A stretch of DNA of 64,000 nt from Acetobacteraceae bacterium H6797 (GCA_015223225.1 JADFCQ010000004.1:186001-250000), one strand, 5' to 3'. Counted from the stretch's first letter, positions 33,979 through 43,652 are shown. Program-made: numbers and translations. Notes: generated from the letters alone by a model not told the origin.

Positions 33979-35559
33979 TCACCGCGCCGTGCGGACTTCC
34001 GTGGCGAGGGTCATCTCATCGACGCGGGGCGTGTAGCTCAGCCCCTTGCGCAGCGCCCAGAGGCTCTTCTGGGTATGGATGGGGATCACGCCCACATCCT
34101 GCATGGCGAGTTTCATCGCCTGCTGCATCGCCTGCTCGCGCTTGGCATCGTCGAGATTGGCAAGGCCGGCCGCCGTGATCTCATCCATGCGCGGGTTGGA
34201 GTAGCGCCCGAAATTCGACAGGCCCAGGCCACGCTCCTGCGAGCGCGTGCCGAGCACCGCGCGAAGCGAGGTCGAGGGCTCGCCCGTCGAATTGCTCCAG
34301 CCGAGCAGATAGGCCGAGACATCGCCACGGTTCAGGCGGCCGATCAGCGTTGCCAGCGGCTGCGCGTCGACCGTGGTCTTCACGCCGATGCGCGTCCACA
34401 TCTGCGCCACGACCTGCAGGATCTGCGCATCGTTCACATAGCGGTCGTTAGGGCCGCGCAGCGTGATGTTGAACCCGTTCGGGTAGCCCGCCTCGGCCAG
34501 CAGCCGCTTCGCGCGTTCCGCATCGAAACGCGGCACGCCGATCGACGGGTCATAGCCGAAGGCGCCCTGCGGCATGAACTGCCCGGCCGGGATGGAGGAG
34601 CCTTCCATCACGCGGCTGGCGATCGCCTCGCGGTTGATGGCGATGGAAAGCGCCTCGCGAACCTTCTGATCCAGCAGCGGGTTCTTCTCGAGCTTCTCGC
34701 CATTCGGCCCGGTAATGTCCGGCGAATTGGTGTCGCGGAACAGGTCCAGCCCGAGGAAGATTAGGCGCAGGCTGGTGCCCTCGACCACCGAGATGCGCTC
34801 GTCGCGGCGCAGCTTGGCGAGATCCTGCGTCGGCAGGTTATCCACGAAGGAGACATCGCCCGAGAGCAGTGCCGCCACGCGGGCACCCGAATTGGTGACG
34901 ATGCGATAATCCACGCGCTCCCATTCGGGCTTGGCGCCCCAATAGTCAGGATTGCGCTGCAGGATCACGCGGTCGTTCGGCGCGTAGGAGACGAAGCGAT
35001 AGGGCCCCGTCCCGACCGCCACCTTGTCGCTATTGAAGGCGGCGGAGGCGACATTCTCGCCCAGGCTGCGCGGCAGGATGAAAATCGCCGCGACGTCGCT
35101 CGGCAGCAGCGGATAGGGCGCGGCCGTCTTCAGCCGCAGCGTCAGCGGATCGACCACCTCGATGCCCGTGATGGCCCGCGTATACACCGCGAAGCTCGAG
35201 GGGCTCTGCACCGTCGGCACACGTTTGAGGCTATAGGCCACGTCCTCGGCCGTCAGCTTCTCGCCGTTATGGAAGGTGACGCCCGGGCGGAGCTTGAATT
35301 CCCAGGTCGTCTCATCCACCGCCTTCCAGGATTCCGCGAGGCCCGGCACCAGGCGCGCATTCTCGTCGCGCTTGATGAGCGGCTCGAAGATGTGGTGCGA
35401 GAGCATGATGCTCGGCGTCAGCGTGTAATAATGCGGATCGATGCTCGCCGGCGGCGCGGAAACGGCCATGGAAAGCGTCTGCGCCTTCGCGACGATGGGC
35501 GTCGCCAGCAGCGCCGCGCCCAGCAGCGCGCTCCGCAGGGTGGTGCCGATTCGGCTCAT
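33979..35559 (-). CDS. ABC transporter substrate-binding protein, family 5
   Basis: A periplasmic peptide/nickel-type binding protein of 526 residues. The ATG at 35559 (preceded by GAGGAGG) gives a signal peptide ending AKAQ. SBP_bac_5 features include SHHIFEPLIKRDENARLVPGLAESW, FKLRPGVTFHNGEKLTAEDV and VGTGPYRFV. It overlaps the upstream M20 amidohydrolase gene by four bases and so belongs to the kinase-phospholyase-amidohydrolase cluster. No permease is adjacent. Confidence 0.9.
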   Translation of the reverse strand: MSRIGTTLRSALLGAALLATPIVAKAQTLSMAVSAPPASIDPHYYTLTPSIMLSHHIFEPLIKRDENARLVPGLAESWKAVDETTWEFKLRPGVTFHNGEKLTAEDVAYSLKRVPTVQSPSSFAVYTRAITGIEVVDPLTLRLKTAAPYPLLPSDVAAIFILPRSLGENVASAAFNSDKVAVGTGPYRFVSYAPNDRVILQRNPDYWGAKPEWERVDYRIVTNSGARVAALLSGDVSFVDNLPTQDLAKLRRDERISVVEGTSLRLIFLGLDLFRDTNSPDITGPNGEKLEKNPLLDQKVREALSIAINREAIASRVMEGSSIPAGQFMPQGAFGYDPSIGVPRFDAERAKRLLAEAGYPNGFNITLRGPNDRYVNDAQILQVVAQMWTRIGVKTTVDAQPLATLIGRLNRGDVSAYLLGWSNSTGEPSTSLRAVLGTRSQERGLGLSNFGRYSNPRMDEITAAGLANLDDAKREQAMQQAMKLAMQDVGVIPIHTQKSLWALRKGLSYTPRVDEMTLATEVRTAR

Positions 35560-36764
35560 GCCCGGTTTTCCTCCTCGGCCCAGCCGAGTTCCTGCTTCAC
35601 CAGGCTCGCCCAATAGGCGGCGCCGAGGCCCAGGATGTCGTCGTTGAAGTCGTACTTCGGCGTATGGACGTTGTGGAAGCTGCCATCGGCATTGACGCCA
35701 TTGCCGATGCGGATGAACACGCCCGGCTTCTCCTGCAGCATGAAGGAGAAATCCTCGCCGCCCGTGCTGAGCGGGATCTCGCCGACCTTGTCCTTGCCGA
35801 CGACGGCCGCCGCCGCGGCCACCGCGACGGGCACCTTCTCGGGCGCATTGATCGTGGGCGGGCAGAGCACGTCATAGGTCAGCGTCGCGGTACAGCCATG
35901 GGCGGCCGCCAGCGTCTCGGCCAATTCCTTCAGCCGGCGCTTGATGACCTCCTGGTCCTTCTTCTCGAAATAGCGCGCAGTGCCGCGCACCACGACCTTC
36001 GCCGGCATGACATTGGGCGAGCCGAAGCTACCACCCGAGACATGGCCGACCGAGAGCGCGGCGCTGGCCGTCGGATGCAGGTTGCGCGGCAGGATCGTGT
36101 GCACGGCGAGCAGGAAATGCCCGAGCACGACCGTCGCATCCGTCGCCAGATGCGGCGCGCCGCCGCCATGGCCGCCGGTGCCCTCGAATTCCACGCCCCA
36201 GAAATCGGCACCCGCCAGATTGGGCCCGGGCCGCGTCGCGAAGACGCCCACCGGCAGGCCCGGCGAATTATGCATGCCGTAGACGCTATCGACCGGAAAA
36301 CGCTCGAAGAGCTTGTCCTTGATCATCGCGACGGCGCCTGTGCCGGCTTCCTCGGCGGGCTGGAAGATGAAATGCACCGTGCCCGCGAAATCCGGCTTGG
36401 CAGCGAGGTATTTCGCGGCGCCAAGCAGCATGGTCGTGTGCCCGTCATGCCCGCAGGCATGCATCTTCCCCGGCACGGTCGAGGCATGAGGCAGGCCCGT
36501 CTCTTCCTGGATGAAGAGCGCGTCCATATCGGCGCGGAGGCCGATCGCGCGCTGGCCCTGGCGCTTGCCCTTCAGCGTGCCGACGACACCCGTGCCGCCC
36601 ACGCCTTCCGTCACCTCGATACCCCATTCGCGCAGCTTGCCGGCCACCAAGGCGGCGGTGCGGTGCTCCTCGAAGCGTGTCTCGGGATGGCGATGGATAT
36701 CCTGGCGGATTTCCCTGAGTTCGGGCTCGAAACCCTTGATCTCGTTCAGGATGTCCTGGCTCAC
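35556..36764 (-). CDS. M20 family amidohydrolase (hippurate hydrolase-like)
   Basis: A metal-dependent amidohydrolase of 402 residues that would release an amine or amino acid from an N-acyl compound. ACGHDGHTTM carries the metal-binding His/Asp, FQPAEEAGTG the catalytic Glu, and STGGEDFSFML the late metal site. The start is GTG at 36764, with GGAGG upstream. Its TGA overlaps the ATG of the binding-protein gene. It is a paralogue of the M20 gene at 52332-53507. Confidence 0.92.
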   Translation of the reverse strand: MSQDILNEIKGFEPELREIRQDIHRHPETRFEEHRTAALVAGKLREWGIEVTEGVGGTGVVGTLKGKRQGQRAIGLRADMDALFIQEETGLPHASTVPGKMHACGHDGHTTMLLGAAKYLAAKPDFAGTVHFIFQPAEEAGTGAVAMIKDKLFERFPVDSVYGMHNSPGLPVGVFATRPGPNLAGADFWGVEFEGTGGHGGGAPHLATDATVVLGHFLLAVHTILPRNLHPTASAALSVGHVSGGSFGSPNVMPAKVVVRGTARYFEKKDQEVIKRRLKELAETLAAAHGCTATLTYDVLCPPTINAPEKVPVAVAAAAAVVGKDKVGEIPLSTGGEDFSFMLQEKPGVFIRIGNGVNADGSFHNVHTPKYDFNDDILGLGAAYWASLVKQELGWAEEENRA

Positions 36765-36852
36765 GCTTGTCCTCCGCGATAGTCCCGTTGAGGCGGGTGA
36801 AACTGCGTCCACCCGACCGGCGGGTCAACAGGGCGCGCGGAGGATATTCGCG

Positions 36853-38172
36853 TCAGAGGGCGGCTAGCACCTCGTCGAGTGCCTGGACGAGCATATCCGC
36901 CTGCGTCGCCGAGAAGCACAGCGGCGGGCGGATCTTTAGGATATTGGCGCCGGGACCGCTGGCGCTGATCAGCAGCCGCTTCTCGCGCAGTTCATTGACG
37001 ATGCGCGTGGTCTCGGCCGTCGCCGGCGTCTTCGCCGCGCGGTCGGTGACCATCTCCACGCCGACCGAAAGCCCGGCCCCGCGCACGTCGCCGATGATCG
37101 CGTGCTTCTCGGCGAGCCGGCGGAGCCCAGCCAGTAGATGCGCGCCGATCTTGCCGGCATTCTCCACCAGCCCCTCGCGCTGGATCACCTGCAGCACCGC
37201 CATGCCGGCGGCGGCCGAGACGGGATTGCCGCCGAAGGTGTTGAAATACCGGGCCGCCGAGCCGAAACGCTCCATCACCTCGGGCTTCAGCACCAGGCCC
37301 GCGACAGGGTGGCCATTGCCCATCGGCTTGCCGAGCGAGACCATGTCCGGCACCACGCCATGGCGGCCGAAACCCCACATCTGCCCGGTGCGCCCGAAGC
37401 CCGGCTGCACCTCATCGGCGATGAAGAGCGCGCCCGCCTCACGCGCAGCGTCGGCAGCCCCAGCCAGGAAACCGGCCGGATCGGGGAAGACGCCGTCCGA
37501 GGTGAACATCGTATCGACCAGCAGCGCCGCGGGCTTGATCCCGTGCCGCGCCATATCGGCGAAGGCGGCGCGGATATCAGCGGCGAATTTCGCGGGCATC
37601 TCCGGCCCGTAGCGATAGAGGTCCGGCGCCGCCACGGTGCGGATATCGCGCCCCAGCGGCACGCCCTCGCCCAGGGAGGGCGAAAGCTCGGCCAGCGAGG
37701 CCGTGACGCCGTGATAGGCCAGTTCCGTCACCACCACGCCCGTGCCGCCCGTCTGGGCGCGGGCGATGCGCAGGGCGAGGTCATTGGCCTCGGAACCGGT
37801 GCAGGTGAACATCACGTGGCCCAGTTCCGCCGGGAAGGTCGCGAGCAACGCCTCCGCATAGTCCAGCACCGTGTCATGCAGGTAGCGCGTATGGGTATTG
37901 AGCGTCGCCGCCTGTTTCGCGATGGCCTCGACCACATGCGGATGCGCATGGCCCACGGAAGCGACGTTGTTGTAGCAGTCGAGGAAGCGGTTCCCCTCCG
38001 CATCGAACATCCAGGCGCCCTCGCCCCGCACCAGATGCACGGGATGCTGGTAGAAGAGCCGATAGGCCGGCCCCAGCAGCTTCTGGCGCCGCTCGATCAT
38101 GCTGCGCTCGGCCTGGTTCAGGCCCTGGGCCGCCTTCGGATCGAAGGCGTTGATCATCTTCTGGCTGTTCAT
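36853..38172 (-). CDS. Class III PLP enzyme, probable phospholyase (AGXT2L-like)
   Basis: A 439-residue PLP enzyme of the class III aminotransferase family. The PLP lysine is Lys282 in MVSLGKPMGNGHPVAGLV, with Asp253 in IADEVQPG. The KPMGNGHP block and YFNTFGGNPVSAAAGMAVLQ match the clade that includes ethanolamine-phosphate and phosphohydroxylysine phospholyases, rather than ordinary omega-aminotransferases. Its start overlaps the stop of an APH-fold kinase, which fits kinase followed by phospho-elimination. An ordinary transaminase is the alternative. Confidence 0.85.
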   Translation of the reverse strand: MNSQKMINAFDPKAAQGLNQAERSMIERRQKLLGPAYRLFYQHPVHLVRGEGAWMFDAEGNRFLDCYNNVASVGHAHPHVVEAIAKQAATLNTHTRYLHDTVLDYAEALLATFPAELGHVMFTCTGSEANDLALRIARAQTGGTGVVVTELAYHGVTASLAELSPSLGEGVPLGRDIRTVAAPDLYRYGPEMPAKFAADIRAAFADMARHGIKPAALLVDTMFTSDGVFPDPAGFLAGAADAAREAGALFIADEVQPGFGRTGQMWGFGRHGVVPDMVSLGKPMGNGHPVAGLVLKPEVMERFGSAARYFNTFGGNPVSAAAGMAVLQVIQREGLVENAGKIGAHLLAGLRRLAEKHAIIGDVRGAGLSVGVEMVTDRAAKTPATAETTRIVNELREKRLLISASGPGANILKIRPPLCFSATQADMLVQALDEVLAAL

Positions 38173-39221
38173 GCGTCGGCACTCCGGCAGGCGGCCGCGA
38201 GGAAGGCGACCATCTCGTCCATCTCCCGCCCGGCGAGGGTGGAAAGCCCGCGCGCGGCACGCGGAGCATTGCGAAGGATATAGGTGGCGTTTTCCGGCTG
38301 CAGCTTGCTGCGGAAGCCGGTGATGGTCAGGGTCATCGCCATCCGTGTCATGATCAACCCTGGGATGAGGGCGATCTCCTCGGCCGTGAGCGGCAGGGCC
38401 TGGGTATAGCCCGCCAGGAAGCCCGCCGGCCCGGCCAGGGGCTCGGCCTCTTCGGTCAGCAGATAGGCGCAGGCCGTGCCTACTTCCTGCACCAGCGGCG
38501 CGTGGACGATATCGCCAAAATCGATCACGCCCACGATCCGCGTCGGATCGGCCGGGTCGACCACCACGTTATGGGGGTTGAGGTCGTTATGGATCACCTG
38601 CGGCCGAAGTCCCGCCAGGCGCGGCGAGACCTCCTCGGCGAAATACTCCAAGGCCCGCGTCGCCAGGGCCCGATGCCCGGCATCGGGGATATCGGCCACG
38701 AAATCCCGCAGCGAGGCCGCCTCCTGCAAATCCCAGAGCAGGCGGCGGTTCTGCGCCGGATGGGAGAAGCCGCGGAAGCCGAGATCCATCCGCGCGACCA
38801 ACGCGCCCAGCCGCGACTGCCAGCCGGGCGAGAGGTTAGAGCCCGCCAGCGCCTCGCCCTCCGCCCAGCTCAGCAGGCGGACGCGGCAGGTCTTGCCGCC
38901 GAAATCATGCGGCACATCCGCCGCCCCGGAGAGGGTCGGGATGACGCGCGGATTGGGTAGGCCCGGATCGGCGGCTTCCAGATGCAGCAGCGCCTGGGTC
39001 TGGAAATCCGTCACCGCCGGGTCCTCGGCCCAATGGGTGACGCGGATCAGAAGATTGCCGCCCTCGCGCTTTGCGAAGCGGAAGTTGCGGTCACGCTCGC
39101 CGCCCAGCGGATGCAGGCTGCCCTCCAGCCCATAGGCCTCGGCCAGCAGGCCGAGCAGCGCCGCCGGTTCGACCGTCGGCGGGGGTTCGAGAATGAGCGG
39201 ATCGTGCAGTGGGTGCGTAAT
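38169..39221 (-). CDS. APH-fold small-molecule kinase, hydroxylysine kinase-like
   Basis: A kinase of the aminoglycoside phosphotransferase/homoserine kinase II fold. IHNDLNPHNVVVD carries the catalytic Asp and Asn and VIDFGDIVHAPL the metal-binding DFGD. The conserved N-terminal lobe (LHPLGGERDRNFRF, then LLIRVTHW) lies upstream of the first GTG at 39014, yet the frame contains no ATG, GTG or TTG before a stop at 39227-39225. The best start is ATT at 39221, nine bases after GGAG, giving about 350 residues. The pair with the class III gene resembles hydroxylysine kinase plus its phospholyase. Confidence 0.75.
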   Translation of the reverse strand: MTHPLHDPLILEPPPTVEPAALLGLLAEAYGLEGSLHPLGGERDRNFRFAKREGGNLLIRVTHWAEDPAVTDFQTQALLHLEAADPGLPNPRVIPTLSGAADVPHDFGGKTCRVRLLSWAEGEALAGSNLSPGWQSRLGALVARMDLGFRGFSHPAQNRRLLWDLQEAASLRDFVADIPDAGHRALATRALEYFAEEVSPRLAGLRPQVIHNDLNPHNVVVDPADPTRIVGVIDFGDIVHAPLVQEVGTACAYLLTEEAEPLAGPAGFLAGYTQALPLTAEEIALIPGLIMTRMAMTLTITGFRSKLQPENATYILRNAPRAARGLSTLAGREMDEMVAFLAAACRSADA

Positions 39222-39347
39222 GGGTCAAGACTCCGGCGCTGGCGGCGCGCATCGGAACCCGGATCGGCCGCGATGTGAAGGCCCTTCGCCCGCTTGTGCC
39301 GCGCCCAGCCAAGCGCGATGCTTCCCGAAATCACGAGGAAAACCGCC

Positions 39348-40049
39348 ATGTCGGATCACAGCAAGCCGCTTCAGATCGGCTTCGTCCTCTTCCCTGCCCT
39401 CACCCAGTTGGACCTCACCGGCCCCTGGGAGGTGCTGATCCGCGTGCCGGGCGCGCAATGCCACCTGCTCCATCACGAGCTTTCGCCGGTGAGGAGCGAG
39501 AGCGGCGGGCTGACGATCCTGCCCACAACCACCTATGCCGATTGCCCGCCGCTCGACATGGTCATCGTCCCCGGCGGACCGGGCCATCTCAATGCCATGG
39601 AGGATGAGCGCCTTCTTACCTTCCTCCGCAACCAAGCGCCCCGCTGCCGCTACGTCATGGCCGTCTGCACCGGCGCCCTGGTGCTGGGCGCGGCCGGGCT
39701 GCTGCGCGGCTATCGGGCCACCACGCATTGGATGTCGCTCGAGCGGCTCGCGGCCTTCGGCGCCACGCCCGTCAACCAGCGCGTGGTTTTCGATCGGGAC
39801 AGGGTGACGGGCGGCGGCGTGACGGCCGGCATCGATTTCGGCCTTGCCATCGCGGCGGAACTGGCTGGCGAGGATGTGGCCCGCGCCATCCAACTCCAGA
39901 TCGAATACGAGCCCAAGCCGCCCTATGGCGGCAGCCCCGACACGGCCGGGCCAGAGACGGTCGCGCGCCTGCGCGCCGCCTCGGGGGCCTATCGGAGCCG
40001 CATGGAGGAGGTGGACGGCCGGGCGGCGGCCAAGATACCGCCCGCCTGA
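39348..40049 (+). CDS. DJ-1/PfpI family protein, isonitrile hydratase-like
   Basis: A 233-residue DJ-1/PfpI-fold protein. IGFVLFPALTQLDLTGPWEVL, VIVPGGPGH, AVCTGALVLGAAGLL (nucleophile Cys107) and TGGGVTAGIDFGL are the blocks seen in isonitrile hydratase (InhA)-type members, which hydrate isonitriles to N-formamides. The ATG at 39348 follows GAGG. It is divergent from the kinase operon and stands alone. Confidence 0.85.
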   Translation: MSDHSKPLQIGFVLFPALTQLDLTGPWEVLIRVPGAQCHLLHHELSPVRSESGGLTILPTTTYADCPPLDMVIVPGGPGHLNAMEDERLLTFLRNQAPRCRYVMAVCTGALVLGAAGLLRGYRATTHWMSLERLAAFGATPVNQRVVFDRDRVTGGGVTAGIDFGLAIAAELAGEDVARAIQLQIEYEPKPPYGGSPDTAGPETVARLRAASGAYRSRMEEVDGRAAAKIPPA

Positions 40050-40058
40050 CCGCGCGCC

Positions 40059-41648
40059 TTACCCCTTGGTGACGTTGAGCGGCAGCGTCATGCCGCGCCG
40101 GATGCCGGTGAGGCCCCGGCGATAGGCGCTGTCGATCACATACTGGCCGAGCGGCCAGAAGGGCAGATCCTGGAAGAACTGCGCCTGCTGCCGGCGGCAG
40201 ACCTCCTTCTGAGCGTCCATCGTCGGCGCGTCGAACCATTCGTCGCGCAGCTTCTCCAGCGCCGGGCTCTCGGGCCAGCCGAACCAGGCCCCAGCGCCAT
40301 TGGCCCGCAGCAGCGGATGGCCGCCGGGATTGGCGAGGTCCGGCCCGCCGAAGAGCACCACCACGGCGCTCCAGCCGCCCTGGGCCAGCGGTTCCTTCTT
40401 GGCGCGGCGTTGCAGCACGGTGCCCCAGTCGCTCGTCGCATCCTCGACGGCGAAGCCCACCTTGGTCAGCAGATCGGCAGCCACGGCGGTGAGGTTGTTG
40501 TTATTCGGCACATCGGTCGGGTGCAGCAGCACGACCTTGCTGCCCGCCTTGCCCGTCGCCTGGAGCGCCTTGCGGGCCGCCTCCAGGTCGCGCGGCTTGG
40601 TCAGGGCGTCGATCCCCACATCCGAGGCCATCGGGCTGGTCGAGGGGAAGGCACCGATCCCATCTTTCCAGAGCGACGTCTCGTTGCCCATGATCGACTG
40701 CATGAAGTCCGCCTGGCTCAGCGCCGGCAGCAGCGCGCGGCGCACCGCCGGGTCGTCGAAGGGCGGGTGCAGGTGGTTCGGGCGCAGCATGGCGCAATAG
40801 CCGCTGGCATCGATGCGATCCACGACGATATTGCGGCTGCGCATCAGGACCGGGCGGAGATCCGGCGCCACCTGCTCATACCAGTCCATCTCGCCCGACT
40901 GCATGGCGGCCGCGGCCGTGGCGCTGTCGGGGATGATCTTCCACTCGACGCGCTCCATATTCGCGAGCTTCGGCCCCGCGATGAGGCTCGGCACGCCGAC
41001 GGGCGTCGGGCTGTATTTGTCGAAGCGCTGATAGACGAGCTGGCTGCCCGAAACGCGCTCGCTCGCCACGAAGCGGTAAGGGCCCGAACCCACCACCTCC
41101 GTCAGCGCGCGCCCCGGGTCCTGGTTCGCGAAACGCTCGGGATAGACGAAGCAGGGATAGGAGCTGGCCTTCGCCAGCGCATCCAGCATCGGGCCGAAGG
41201 GGCGCTTCAGCTTCATCTGGAAGCGGCGGTCATCGATCACGCTGATCTCGTCCAGCCGCTGGGCGAGCGTCTGCCCATGCGTATCGCGGATCATCCAGCG
41301 CTTGATGGAAGCGACCGCATCCTGCGCCCGCACCTTCTCGCCGTCATGGAAGACCGGCCCGTCGCGGAGCGTGAAGGTCCAACGGCGGCCGTCATCCTCG
41401 ACGACATGCCCCTCGGCCAGCTGCGGCTGCGGCACGTTGTTCTCGTCCACGCCATAGAGCGTGTCCCAGACCATATGGCCGTGGTTGCGCGTGGGATAGG
41501 CCGTGGTGTTCAGCGGGTCGAGAATGCTGACATCGGCCTGGGGGATGAATTTCAGCACACGGCTGGCATCGCCCTGCGCCAAAGCGGGGCGGAAGAGGCC
41601 GGCGGCGGCCAGGCCGGCGGAGCCGGCGAGAAGCGAGCGTCGAAGCAT
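40059..41648 (-). CDS. ABC transporter substrate-binding protein, family 5
   Basis: A 529-residue periplasmic binding protein with a basic, Tat-like signal (LRRSLLAGSAGLAAAGLF...ALAQ). VWDTLYGVDENN, WTFTLRDGPVFHDGEKV and GSGPYRFV are family 5 marks. Of two neighbouring ATG codons, 41648 has the better spacing from GGGAGG. It is a clear paralogue of the protein at 11483-13072 (same length, same order of motifs, DPLNTTAYPTRNHGHMVWDTLYG versus DPIWTTAYSTRTHALMVFDTLYG). No transporter partner is nearby. Confidence 0.88.
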   Translation of the reverse strand: MLRRSLLAGSAGLAAAGLFRPALAQGDASRVLKFIPQADVSILDPLNTTAYPTRNHGHMVWDTLYGVDENNVPQPQLAEGHVVEDDGRRWTFTLRDGPVFHDGEKVRAQDAVASIKRWMIRDTHGQTLAQRLDEISVIDDRRFQMKLKRPFGPMLDALAKASSYPCFVYPERFANQDPGRALTEVVGSGPYRFVASERVSGSQLVYQRFDKYSPTPVGVPSLIAGPKLANMERVEWKIIPDSATAAAAMQSGEMDWYEQVAPDLRPVLMRSRNIVVDRIDASGYCAMLRPNHLHPPFDDPAVRRALLPALSQADFMQSIMGNETSLWKDGIGAFPSTSPMASDVGIDALTKPRDLEAARKALQATGKAGSKVVLLHPTDVPNNNNLTAVAADLLTKVGFAVEDATSDWGTVLQRRAKKEPLAQGGWSAVVVLFGGPDLANPGGHPLLRANGAGAWFGWPESPALEKLRDEWFDAPTMDAQKEVCRRQQAQFFQDLPFWPLGQYVIDSAYRRGLTGIRRGMTLPLNVTKG

Positions 41649-41789
41649 CATGTCCCTCCCGAGGGGCGTCATGGATCGTCAGACAATATGACGCGGAATG
41701 AAGCGGTACGGCAATTCTTGAACTCCCGGCCGACCACCCGTAGATAGGGCCCGTGAGGCCACGCCCTCCCCCTTCATGGGATGCAACGA

Positions 41790-41803
41790 CCGGGACGGCC
41801 CGG
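41790..41803 (+). promoter_or_regulatory. ACGG-loop hairpin, candidate guanidine-II (mini-ykkC) element
   Basis: CCGGG-ACGG-CCCGG forms a five-base-pair stem with an ACGR-type tetraloop, ending eight bases before the AAGGAGG ribosome site of sugE. This is the form and position of the second hairpin of mini-ykkC/guanidine-II riboswitches, which control Gdx/SugE exporters. The usual first ACGR hairpin was not found upstream, so this may be a half or divergent element. Confidence 0.4.
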
Positions 41804-41824
41804 CCCTTTCAAGGAGGGCCTTCC

Positions 41825-42142
41825 GTGCCCTGGATTCAACTCACGATCGCCGGCCTGCTCGAAGTGGTCTGGGCCTTTTCGATGAAACAATCGGCCGGCT
41901 TCACTCGGCTCTGGCCGAGCGTGGTGACGCTCATCGCCATGGTGGCGAGCTTCCTGCTGCTCTCGCTCTCCATGCGCAGCCTGCCTCTCGGCACCGCCTA
42001 TATGATCTGGACGGGCATCGGCGCTCTGGGCGCCTTCCTCCTCGGCATCCTGGTGCTCGGGGAGCAGGTTACGCCCATGCGCCTTCTGGCCGCCGCCATG
42101 CTGCTCGGCGGCCTGGTACTGATGAAGCTCTCCTCGGACTGA
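41825..42142 (+). CDS. sugE: SugE/Gdx small multidrug-resistance guanidinium exporter
   Basis: A 105-residue SMR-family protein with four membrane helices. The essential Glu is Glu13 in AGLLEVVWA, and YMIWTGIGALGAFLLGILVLGE and LLAAAMLLGGLVLMKL are the later helices. The pattern is that of Gdx/SugE, which exports guanidinium, rather than EmrE. The start is GTG at 41825 behind AAGGAGG. A guanidine-riboswitch-like hairpin precedes it. It ends six bases from hutH, tail to tail. Confidence 0.9.
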   Translation: MPWIQLTIAGLLEVVWAFSMKQSAGFTRLWPSVVTLIAMVASFLLLSLSMRSLPLGTAYMIWTGIGALGAFLLGILVLGEQVTPMRLLAAAMLLGGLVLMKLSSD

Positions 42143-42148
42143 ACCGCT

Positions 42149-43651
42149 TCAGAGCCCCGCGAAGCCGGCGAACCGCCCGGCCTCGATGAGGGTGACGATG
42201 GCCGCCATGTCATTGCCCATATGGCGGTCCTCATCCCAGGGGGCGGCAACCTCCCGCACCAGCGCCACCGCCGCCTCGATGGGCGGGGAGGAACGGAGCG
42301 GGCGATGAAAGCCGATGCCCTGGGCGGCGGCGAGCAGTTCCACGGCCAGGATGCCGGTCGTGTTCGCCGCCATTTCCGCCAGCCGCAGCGCGGCACCGGT
42401 CGCCATGGAGACATGGTCCTCCTGATTGGCGCTGGTGGGCATGCTGTCCACACTGCGGGGCGTCGCGAGGGCCTTGTTCTCGCTGGCCAGCGCGGCGGCC
42501 GTCACCTGCGCGATCATGAAGCCGGAATTGATGCCGCCCTCGGCCACGAGGAAGGCCGGCAGGGTCGAGAGCACCGGATCCGTCAGCAGGGCCACGCGCC
42601 GCTCGGCCAGGGCGCCGATTTCCGATAGGGCCAGGGCCAGGTTGTCGGCCGCGAAGGCCACCGGCTCGGCGTGAAAATTGCCGCCCGAGAGAACCTCGCC
42701 GCCATCGACCACGAGCGGGTTGTCGGTCACGGCATTGGCCTCGCGCTCCAGCACCGTCGCCGCGTGGTTCAGCTGGTCGAGGCAGGCGCCCATCACCTGC
42801 GGCTGGCAGCGCAGACAGTAAGGGTCCTGCACGCGGCTGTCATTCTCGCGATGGCTGTCGCGGATGGCGCTGTCATGCAGCAGGCTCCGCAGCGCCTCGG
42901 CCACCGCGATCTGCCCCGGCTGCCCGCGCAGCGCGTGAATGCGCGGATCGAAGGGCGTATCCGAGCCCCGTGCCGCATCCACGCTCATGGCGCCCGCGAC
43001 CAGCGCCGTGCGCAGCAACCGCTCCGTCGCGAAAAGTCCGGCCAGCGCAATGGCGGTCGAAACCTGCGTGCCATTGAGCAGCGCGAGCCCCTCCTTCGGC
43101 CCAAGCACCAGCGGCTCCAGCCCTGCCGCCTTCAGGGCATCGGCGCCGGAGAGCACCTTGTCGCCGAAGAAGGCCTCGCCCTCCCCGATCAGCACCAGCG
43201 ACATATGGGCGAGCGGCGCCAGATCGCCCGAAGCGCCGACCGAGCCGCGCGCCGGAATGGCCGGCACAACGCCCTTGTCGAGCATGGCGATCAGCAGTTC
43301 CACCACGGCCGGCCGCACCCCCGAAGCACCCCGCGCGAGCGAGGCCGCCTTGAGCGCCAGGATGAGCCGCACGACGGGCACCGGCAGGAAGGGCCCGACC
43401 CCGGCGGCATGGCTGCGCAACAGATTGAGCTGCAGCCGCGCCAGCTTCTCAGGCGGGATGCGTTGGCTGGCGAGCTTCCCGAAACCCGTGTTGACGCCGT
43501 AGATGACCTCGCCCTTGGCGAGCCGCGCCGCCAGGGCGTCATGCCCCGCCTGCGCCACTGCCTGCCAGCCATCGGCGAGGGTGAAATCCCCGCCCTCCAT
43601 CACATGGCGCCAATCGGCGATCGTGCCCTGGCCTGGAATGATGGCGACCAT
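42149..43651 (-). CDS. hutH: Histidine ammonia-lyase
   Basis: HutH removes ammonia from histidine to give urocanate. The 500 residues are normal length. The self-made MIO cofactor comes from Ala140-Ser141-Gly142 in [26 protein letters not shown] near residue 51 and [21 protein letters not shown] are further family blocks. It follows hutU closely on the minus strand, so hutC, hutU and hutH form one operon. Confidence 0.97.
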   Translation of the reverse strand: MVAIIPGQGTIADWRHVMEGGDFTLADGWQAVAQAGHDALAARLAKGEVIYGVNTGFGKLASQRIPPEKLARLQLNLLRSHAAGVGPFLPVPVVRLILALKAASLARGASGVRPAVVELLIAMLDKGVVPAIPARGSVGASGDLAPLAHMSLVLIGEGEAFFGDKVLSGADALKAAGLEPLVLGPKEGLALLNGTQVSTAIALAGLFATERLLRTALVAGAMSVDAARGSDTPFDPRIHALRGQPGQIAVAEALRSLLHDSAIRDSHRENDSRVQDPYCLRCQPQVMGACLDQLNHAATVLEREANAVTDNPLVVDGGEVLSGGNFHAEPVAFAADNLALALSEIGALAERRVALLTDPVLSTLPAFLVAEGGINSGFMIAQVTAAALASENKALATPRSVDSMPTSANQEDHVSMATGAALRLAEMAANTTGILAVELLAAAQGIGFHRPLRSSPPIEAAVALVREVAAPWDEDRHMGNDMAAIVTLIEAGRFAGFAGL

Positions 43652-43652
43652 C

